From positions 19,979,569-20,043,568 of the forward strand of contig OW388302.1 of NCBI GenBank assembly GCA_936450465.1: DNA of 64,000 bases, given 5' to 3'. The DNA is from Gibbula magus (taxonomy: Eukaryota; Mollusca; Gastropoda; Trochida; Trochidae). The first letter of the stretch is position 1, and each line of letters starts with the position of its first letter. The notes under the pieces are model-generated. The model was not told where the DNA came from. It saw nothing but the letters and a program-made list of their open reading frames with translations, and did not search any database. The translations under genes were made by a program, and so were the position numbers. Shown piece after piece: positions 56,390-64,000 of the stretch.

Positions 56390-57300
56390 TCAAGTTTATG
56401 GATATGTTTCACATTGGAATACATTCTTAATACGATTCAATATTTTGTTTTCAAGATTCCATATCCAAATAAACAAATATAGTGGCATCACTAACACCTT
56501 AAACAATCAATACACAGATAAAACACTTATAAAAACATATCTCACGAACATGAAAAACCCAATTAATTTTACTATTTGCATTTTGTAACTTGTAACATAT
56601 CATATAGATTGTATTGGGATACGGGAAACATTCATTCGTAAAAGTTGTATCCAATACTTTATAACTTTAATCTGGGTTTTTTTAATGAATGAACAGTATC
56701 GCCCAGTCTCCCCAAGAACAGTCCTATTCGCAGCAATCCCAGGGATTCTTTAAAAAAAACTTGTTTGTACCTTTTTCTGTAGCTTCTGAATTTTTGGAAC
56801 TTAACCCCCAATATTTTGGAACCATATGTTAAAATAGATATCTTGGAATCGAATATTTTACAGTGTGAAAATTAATAAGTCTATTCAGTAAAATCAACAC
56901 TTGATCCACTGCTTTACGTGCCTGCATGGCTAACGTTTCACATGTTTTGTCCATATCAGTCTGGATGAACATTCGATACCAAGGTACATGTAATAAGATA
57001 CAGTTTGAAGATTTATATTAATATAAGTCCATTTTTCATGCTTGGATTGTATACCACCATTTCTGATTTTTTAAAATCGATCTGTTAACACTTAATCACC
57101 ATATCATACAATACTCATAACACATTTAATTTCCACTGTAGACCAATAATTGAAAATGAAAAATAGATCATCTGCAAATGATAAAATCATCAAATCAATA
57201 CTCTGATCAACAAATATACCGTAACAAGCTTTATTCATTTTATGTACGACTTCATTGATATCAATATTGATAATACAGGGCTTAAAATGCAACAAAAATT
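56390..57300 (-). pseudogene. LINE remnant, antisense
   Basis: Minus strand at 57295-57110: INIDINEVVHKMNKACYGIF followed by DQSIDLMILSFADDLFFI, i.e. the RT palm with the FADD catalytic box. Further on (56950-56740), ARKAVDQVLILLNRLI and KIQKLQKKVQTSFFKES belong to the thumb region. Many stops. In intron 13. Confidence 0.72.
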
Positions 57301-57419
57301 CATTTCAAATGCTACATGTCAGACTGAGGACAGGTGCAGCATGATGTAGCTTAACGCCTTTACAGATCTTTATGCAACTTTCAAGAATGGCAGCTGATAT
57401 AATATGCTTAAAAGGAAAT

Positions 57420-57880
57420 GAATCATCTGTGACTGAATCATCACTTGTGACAATATTCTCATCTTCTTCTCAGTACAAAAAGCAACAGAAAGGTGAAATG
57501 TTGTGTACAGACTCCTTGTCCAATGGGGATTCTAAATTGTAGATTGAGTGACCGCGGGAACCCAATTGCGACATATGGGTCACGACCTCAAAAATCTATT
57601 TTCATCTTCCAGTATCAAAATGTCTAGGAAGCTGAAATGTTGTGGATAATGGTAATTGGTAATTAGAGATTCTAAATTGTAGATTTGGTGACCCCAAGAC
57701 CCAAAATAGGAGTCACAGGGGTCACGACGTTGTATGGAAAGCCCGAGAAAGCTGGAGTATTGTGTACAGTCTCCTTAGCCAATGGGCAATCTAAGTTATA
57801 TATGTGGTAACCCTTTGGCCACGATCAAATACCTATTTTCATCTCTTCTCTATTACAAAAAGTACTTGAAATTGTTATAC
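57420..57880 (+). repeat. copy of the 23345-type repeat
   Basis: Three sub-repeats with 'ccaatggggattctaaattg', 'tagatttggtgacc' and 'ctattttcatctt'. Confidence 0.6.
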
Positions 57881-57974
57881 CTTGATCGATATATAGATGA
57901 TAGATCTTGTAGCGCCTTACATGCACATTGAAGCAATGATCGAACATACGCAATCTTCAGAAGGATAGTTTATG

Positions 57975-58960
57975 CTCCCATCCCATTCCACCGAGCATAC
58001 GACCCCACTGCGATCGATTAAAACCAAAACTTTTCTTTAATTTCCCCATTTTTGCCCAAAATACGCTGTCAAGAAAACAGGATTGAAATACAACTGCCAT
58101 AGACGTGACTCAGCAAAATGTGATCACTCGTAAGATGTGCTTGATTGGGGACCGAGAGCTGAACGCCGATGCACTTCATTTGACTTGAGCATGTTCCAGG
58201 AGCAGGATACGTCGGTCACATGGTCGGTGTATATGCCGCTTGGACGAATCAAGTCTGATCTGAGGCACTTCCGTCTAGGCGAGTTGTATTTTGATGCTGT
58301 TTCAGGTAGAATCGGCTTGTCGGCGCGTTTTTGAAAAAAATGAAGAAGCAATAGAACACTGTTGGCATTTCCAATTAGTATGAAACCGAATAAAGGATCG
58401 GCGGTAAGTTATTTTAGATGACAATGTGTATAATTTGAGATATAAGCCATGAATGTAGTCTAGTCGGGAGTTTTCAAAACGAGTCGCACATGGCGGGTGT
58501 CGCTCCTTTAGCCTTTTGATATAGAGGGGTGTGGATACTTTTATATACATTGTATACATTAAGATATTGATTATCCTCAATTTCCTGTGCCGTCGTATTG
58601 TGGTCGCACTCGATTGCACAAACTATCGCACAGGTCGCAAATCGGTAGCAAATCGATGCATGTCGTTCGCATATAGATCGCTGAAACTGGTCTCGGCATG
58701 GTCCTAGCCACACGCACGTGAAATCACCAATTCTGTCGTACATTGCCTTGAGACAGACTAGCGATCGATGCGACCGATCATATGTCTCAACTCTGTCTCA
58801 GCGTGCTTGCTGAATAAAGGCAAATGTGGTCACTTTTTGGTCGCAGTGGGGTCGTATACCTGGCTTGGTGGAACCACAAGCACAAAGTTGATCGTCTGGG
58901 ACCGCTGAGAACGGCTTGATCGCAGCGATCGCGCACCGGCGCATATGGATCGCGGTTCGG
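57975..58960. mobile_element. possible TIR element with GATCG-rich interior
   Basis: ttccaccgagcatacgaccc + cactgcgatcgat (57975-58018) is inverted in tggtcgcagtggggtcgtat + acctggcttggtggaa (58840-58877). The part after 58590 is rich in cgatcg/tcgca words. A dispersed block shared with 22085-22245 lies inside (58427-58590). Confidence 0.45.
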
Positions 58961-59413
58961 TGGGGCCTAAGCATGGATGTGTGCTTCCTATAAATGTTCT
59001 ACATGACATTCAATATAAATATATGTTTGGCGCAAACACAAAAGAACGAGTTTGTACATGTTTTCTCTTGTAAATAACACTATGAACCAACTGTAGATAC
59101 TTTTGAGAGTAACAAACAGATCCAAGACAACAAAACAATAGGTTACAAAGGTAAGGGTTGGACTTAGGCCCTTATAATCCTAAGGTCGTTAACTATTGCA
59201 CTACACAGTGGGAAAGTTCCTTTATAGTCAGTCGTAAGGTAATATGGCTTAATTTCTCTTCAGTTTTCGTTTGGGAAGCGTGGCTTTACTCGAACTCCGG
59301 GTTTTGTTGGTGTATAAGTAGATTGTTAGGCATGGAGTGAAAATATGACTGACAGTTAACATGTTTGACACCAGAACGCATTTTCCCAGTAAAAATGTAA
59401 TCGGTCTTTTCAG

Positions 59414-59482
59414 AATTATGTGACACTAACCAAAATTGTCCGAAGAATCAAATCTTATCACCAGCGACGTGCTTATGTGAAG
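59414..59482 (+). CDS. exon 14: short Cys-rich module
   Basis: Residues 568-591; acceptor gtcttttcag, donor GTAAGA at 59483, phase 1-1, 69 bp. It reads ELCDTNQNCPKNQILSP and then ATCLCE, with four cysteines. It resembles an EGF-like module that stops after the C-x-C, without the final Cys-containing turn. Supported by splice sites, phase and Cys pattern only. Confidence 0.78.
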
Positions 59483-59960
59483 GTAAGATTACCTCAGTCA
59501 AACAAACGCTTTGTTGCTTGGGTACATGTAGCTTACTATGCTATTAACAGTGTTTATGTGTAAACCAAGGATTGGGTTCAATTAACAATATATAGGGTTT
59601 CAATTCCCCCCTAAATCTCTTTCATCTTTGTACATCATAAAAACAGTCTTCCAATCAATTTGCTCAATCTCGGCTAAAACCGTTGTACATCAACCCTTTT
59701 TATTGTATAAACAGCTCATTCCCATCCTGTTGTAAAAACAACCCATGTATATTTAATTCCTGCAGGTTTCTTCTCGTTCTTACTTGCTTGACAAGGATAT
59801 TATAATCTGTTGAAACGTCGCCTACATAAAGTAATTGTTATCCATAAAATGTGTCCTCATTCTTAATATAAAGGTCAATGTTGACTTACATTCTGTTTGA
59901 TATGAATTTGATGTTCCTGTGTATGATGAACACTTCATTATTATGTTAACTTACTTTCAG

Positions 59961-60038
59961 ATCGCAAACCGTGCAATGCGAGTTGTGAGAGCCACCTGCG
60001 ACTCTATGAGAGGACGTGCGTGTGCACACCACCCTGGG
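59961..60038 (+). CDS. exon 15: short Cys-rich module, last exon in window
   Basis: Residues 591-617; acceptor cttactttcag, donor GTAATC at 60039 (weaker), phase 1-1, 78 bp. It reads DRKPCNASCESHLRLYE, then RTCVCTPPWG. As in exon 14 there are four cysteines ending in C-x-C, so exons 14 and 15 may form a pair of truncated EGF-like units. The frame continues beyond the window: there is no stop, and the intron starts directly with a minisatellite. Confidence 0.75.
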
Positions 60039-60058
60039 GTAATCTCCTTCTACACTTA

Positions 60059-63000
60059 ATTCGCACTGACGTACTCACCATGTGTACAAGTAGCACACTG
60101 ACCCATCCTACACTCCATGTGTATTTCCATGCGCTGCAAGTATCACACCAACCCATCCTACGCTCCATGTGTACTTCCATGCGTTACAAGTAGCACACTG
60201 ACCCATCCTACGCTCCATGTGTACTTCCATGCGTTACAAGTATCACATCAACCCATCCTACGCTCCATGTGTACTTCAATGCGTTACAAGTATCACACCA
60301 ACCCATCCTACGCTCCATGTGTACTTCCATGCGTTACAAGTAGCACACTGACCCATCCTACGCTCCATGTGTACTTCCATGCGTTACAAGTATCACATCA
60401 ACCCATCCTACGCTCCATGTGTACTTCAATGCGTTACAAGTATCACACCAACCCATCCTACGCTCCATGTGTACTTCCATGCGTTACAAGTAGCACACTG
60501 ACCCATCCTACGCTCCATGTGTACTTCCATGCGTTACAAGTATCAAACCAACCCATCCTACACTCCATGTGTATTTCCATGCGTTACAAGTATCATACCA
60601 ACCCATCCTACGCTCCATGTGTACTTCCATGCGTTACAAGTATCACATCAACCCATCCTACGCTCCATGTGAACTTCCATGCGTTACAAGTAGCACACTG
60701 ACCCATCCTACGCTCCATGTGTACTTCCATGCGTTACAAGTAGCACACTGACCCATCCTACGCTCCATGTGTATTTCCATGCGTTACAAGTAGCACACTG
60801 ACCCATCCTACGCTCCATGGGTACTTCCATGCGTTACAAGTATCATACCAACCCATCCATGTGTACTTCCATGCGTTACAAGTAGCACACTGACCCATCC
60901 TACGCTCCATGTGTATTTCCATGCGTTACAAGTAGCACACTGACCCATCCTACGCTCCATGTGTATTTCCATGCGTTACAAGTATCATACCAACCCATCC
61001 ATGTGTACTTCCATGCGTTACAAGTAGCACACTGACCCATCCTACGCTCCATGTGTATTTCCATGCGTTACAAGTATCACACCAACCCATCCTACGCTCC
61101 ATGTGTACTTCCATGCGTTACAAGTAGCACACTGACCCATCCTACGCTCCATGTGTACTTCCATGCGTTACAAGTATCATACCAACCCATCCATGTGTAC
61201 TTCCATGCGATACAAGTAGCACACTGACCCATCCTACGCTCCATGTGTATTTCCATGCGTTACAAGTATCACACCAACCCATCCTACGCTCCATGTGTAC
61301 TTCCATGCGTTACAAGTAGCACACTGACCCATCCATGTGTACTGCCATGCGTTACAAGTAGCACACTGACCCATCCTACGCTCCATGTGTACTTCCATGC
61401 GTTACAAGTAGCACACTGACCCATCCTACACTCCATGTGTATTCCCATGCGCTGCAAGTATCGCACCAACCCATCCTACGCTCCATGTGTACTTCCATGC
61501 GTTACAAGTATCAAACCAACCCATCCTACACTCCATGTGTACTTCCATGCGTTACAAGTAGCACACTGACCCATCCTACGCTCCATGTGTACTTCCATGC
61601 GTTACAAGTATCACACAACCCATCCTACGCTCCATGTGTACTTCCATGCGTTACAAGTAGCACACTGACCCATCCTACGCTCCATGTGTACTTCCATGCG
61701 TTACAAGTATCACACTGACCCATCCATGTGTACTGCCATGCGTTACAAGTAGCACACTGACCCATCCTACGCTCCATGTGTACTTCCATGCGTTACAAGT
61801 AGCACACTGACCCATCCTACGCTCCATGTGTACTTCCATGCGTTACAAGTATCACATCAACCCATCCTACGCTCCATGTGTACTTCAATGCGTTACAAGT
61901 ATCACACCAACCCATCCTACGCTCCATGTGTACTTCCATGCGTTACAAGTAGCACACTGACCCATCCTACGCTCCATGTGTACTTCCATGCGTTACAAGT
62001 ATCGCACCAACCCATCCTACGCTCCATGTGAACTTCCATGCGTTACAAGTAGCACACTGACCCATCCTACGCTCCATGTGTACTTCCATGCGTTACAAGT
62101 AGCACACTGACCCATCCTACGCTCCATGTGTATTTCCATGCGTTACAAGTAGCACACTGACCCATCCTACGCTCCATGTGTACTTCCATGCGTTACAAGT
62201 AGCACACTGACCCATCCTACGCTCCATGTGTATTTCCATGCGTTACAAGTAGCACACTGACCCATCCTACGCTCCATGTGTACTTCCATGCGTTACAAGT
62301 AGCACACTGACCCATCCTACGCTCCATGTGTACTTCCATGCGTTACAAGTATCACACAACCCATCCTACGCTCCATGTGTACTTCCATGCGTTACAAGTA
62401 TCATACCAACCCATCCATGTGTACTTCCATGCGTTACAAGTAGCACACTGACCCATCCTACGCTCCATGGGTACTTCCATGCGTTACAAGTATCATACCA
62501 ACCCATCCATGTGTACTTCCATGCGTTACAAGTAGCACACTGACCCATCCTACGCTCCATGTGTATTTCCATGCGTTACAAGTATCACACCAACCCATCC
62601 TACGCTCCATGTGTACTTCCATGCGTTACAAGTAGCACACTGACCAATCCTACGCTCCATGTGTACTTCCATGCGTTACAAGTATCACATCAACCCATCC
62701 ATGTGTACTTCCATGCGTTACAAGTAGCACACTGACCAATCCTACGCTCCATGGGTACTTCCATGCGTTACAAGTATCATACCAACCCATCCATGTGTAC
62801 TTCCATGCGTTACAAGTAGCACACTGACCTATCCTACGCTCCATGTGTATTTCCATGCGTTACAAGTAGCACACTGACCCATCCTACGCTCCATGTGTAC
62901 TTCCATGCGTTACAAGTAGCACACTGACCCATCCTACGCTCCATATGTACTGCCATGCGTTACAAGTAGCACACTGACCCATCCTACGCTCCATGTGTAC

Positions 63001-64000
63001 TTCCATGCGTTACAAGTAGCACACTGACCCATCCTACGCTCCATGTGTACTTCCATGCGTTACAAGTATCACACAACCCATCCTACGCTCCATGTGTACT
63101 TCCATGCGTTACAAGTAGCACACTGACCCATCCTACGCTCCCTGTGTATTTCCATGCGTTACAAGTATCACACAACCCATCCTACGCTCCATGTGTACTT
63201 CCATGCTTTACAAGTATCATACCAACCCATCCATGTGTACTTCCATGCGTTACAAGTAGCACACTGACCCATCCTACACTCCATGTGTACTTCCATGCGT
63301 TACAAGTATCATACCAACTCATCCATGTGTATTTCCATGCGTTACAAGTAGCACACTGACCCATCCTACGCTCCATGTGTACTTCCATGCTTTACAAGTA
63401 TCACACAACCCATCCTACGCTCCATGTGTATTTCCATGCGTTACAAGTATCACACTGACCCATCCATGTGTACTGCCATGCGTTACAAGTAGCACACTGA
63501 CCCATCCTACGCTCCATGTGTACTGCCATGCGTTACAAGTAGCACACTGACCCATCCTACGCTCCATGTGTACTGCCATGCGTTACAAGTAGCACACTGA
63601 CCCATCCTACGCTCCATGTGTACTTCTATGCGTTACAAGTAGCACACTGACCCATCCTACGCTCCATGTGTACTTCCATGCTTTACAAGTAGCACACTGA
63701 CCCATCCTACGCTCCATGTGTACTTCCATGCGTTACAAGTAGCACACTGACCCATCCTACGCTCCATGTGTATTTCCATGCGTTACAAGTAGCACACTGA
63801 CCCATCCTACGCTCCATGTGTACTTCCATGCGTTACAAGTAACACACCAGCCCATCTTACACTCCATGTGTATTTCAATGCGTTACAAGTAGCACACTGA
63901 CCCATCCTACACTCCATGTGTATTTCCATGCGCTACACGCATCACAGTAACCCATCCTACACTCCATGTGTATTTACATGCGCTACACGTATCCCACCAA
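60059..64000. repeat. 50-bp minisatellite, about 80 units, runs off the window
   Basis: Unit cctacgctccatgtgtactt + ccatgcgttacaag + tagcacactgacccat (50 bp). Two types alternate in places: 'tagcacactg' and 'tatcacacca/tatcatacca', giving a partial 100-bp order. Shorter forms of 42 bp (loss of tacgctcc) and 49 bp (tatcacacaa) recur. The unit has no stop in several frames, so all the long ORFs here are by-products. The array begins 21 bp after the exon 15 donor. Confidence 0.95.

Larger units (their letters stand above)
2328..60038 (+). other. gene span: secreted-type CAP + ShKT-like + multi-EGF-like protein (15 exons seen, both ends open)
   Basis: Fifteen exons with AG acceptors and GT donors join in frame to 616 residues plus one base. 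Order: CAP domain (about residues 1-175), Cys-rich hinge, EGF-like module, ShKT-like domain (about 225-260), ten EGF-like modules (about 261-568) and two short Cys-rich exons. CAP proteins (CRISP, antigen 5, PR-1 superfamily) are usually secreted, and the dense disulfide-type cysteines fit an extracellular protein. Exon lengths from exon 6 on are 99, 111, 90, 186, 186, 183, 186, 90, 69 and 78 bp, all flanked by phase 1 introns. I see neither a convincing signal-peptide exon nor a stop codon, so the gene is partial. The function is not known; CAP-EGF proteins could be matrix, immune or secretory proteins. Exon joins are inferred from phase and domain continuity, not from transcripts. Confidence 0.88.

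Noticed and set aside
60117..63388. Many open frames of 60-194 codons on both strands
   Set aside because: All are readings of the 50-bp minisatellite; 50 is not a multiple of three, so the same peptides appear in rotation. No start or splice context supports them.

Overview
The window looks like intronic DNA of an invertebrate animal, most likely a mollusc. It is AT-rich and packed with degraded transposons, MITEs, tRNA-derived SINEs and minisatellites. The only host gene I can support is one multi-exon gene on the + strand. The mollusc call rests on the SINE type (tRNA-like head, tail like the Meta-type SINEs of molluscs) and the retroelement mix. It is an inference.

The gene has 15 exons between 2328 and 60038, about 1.85 kb of coding sequence in 58 kb. 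Their phases join without a break into 616 residues of open frame. Exons 1-5 encode a CAP (SCP/TAPS, CRISP-like) domain and a Cys-rich hinge. Exon 6 encodes an EGF-like module, exon 7 a ShKT-like six-cysteine domain, exons 8-13 ten more EGF-like modules, and exons 14-15 shorter Cys-rich modules. Every intron from intron 5 onward is phase 1, the pattern of modular exon duplication. The signal peptide exon(s) and the 3' end are not seen. The protein is probably secreted. The CAP domain carries Gln in place of one of the two conserved Glu, and Cys in place of the Trp after the GHYTQ motif.

Layout: 0-2.3 kb has an antisense DIRS-like reverse transcriptase scrap. 2.3-5 kb has exons 1-3 with a TTAA-flanked MITE. 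5.5-8.2 kb has a dead LINE and a Penelope-like element with a GIY-YIG remnant and inverted terminal modules. 10.2-13.3 kb is an 80-unit 39-bp minisatellite beside exon 4. 13.7-28 kb has hairpin-headed dispersed repeats, a CpG-rich TIR element, exon 5, two LINE scraps and two more MITEs. 28-40 kb has exons 6-11, a 90-bp-arm perfect palindrome, a 29-bp minisatellite and SINEs. 39.5-46.8 kb is a stack of nested DNA elements, three of them with ends built from tandem short units. 47-60 kb has exons 12-15, a LINE with a Pro-rich ORF1, and more repeats. 60.06 kb to the end is a 50-bp minisatellite that starts 21 bp after the exon 15 donor site.

No prokaryotic-type operon, CRISPR array, rRNA or intact tRNA gene is present. 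The points most worth a second look are the altered CAP tetrad, the hammerhead-like cores in the Penelope-type modules, the elements with composite tandem ends, and the family of hairpin-headed repeats that share a CTTGTT end and a GTTTCCATGGAAAC palindrome.
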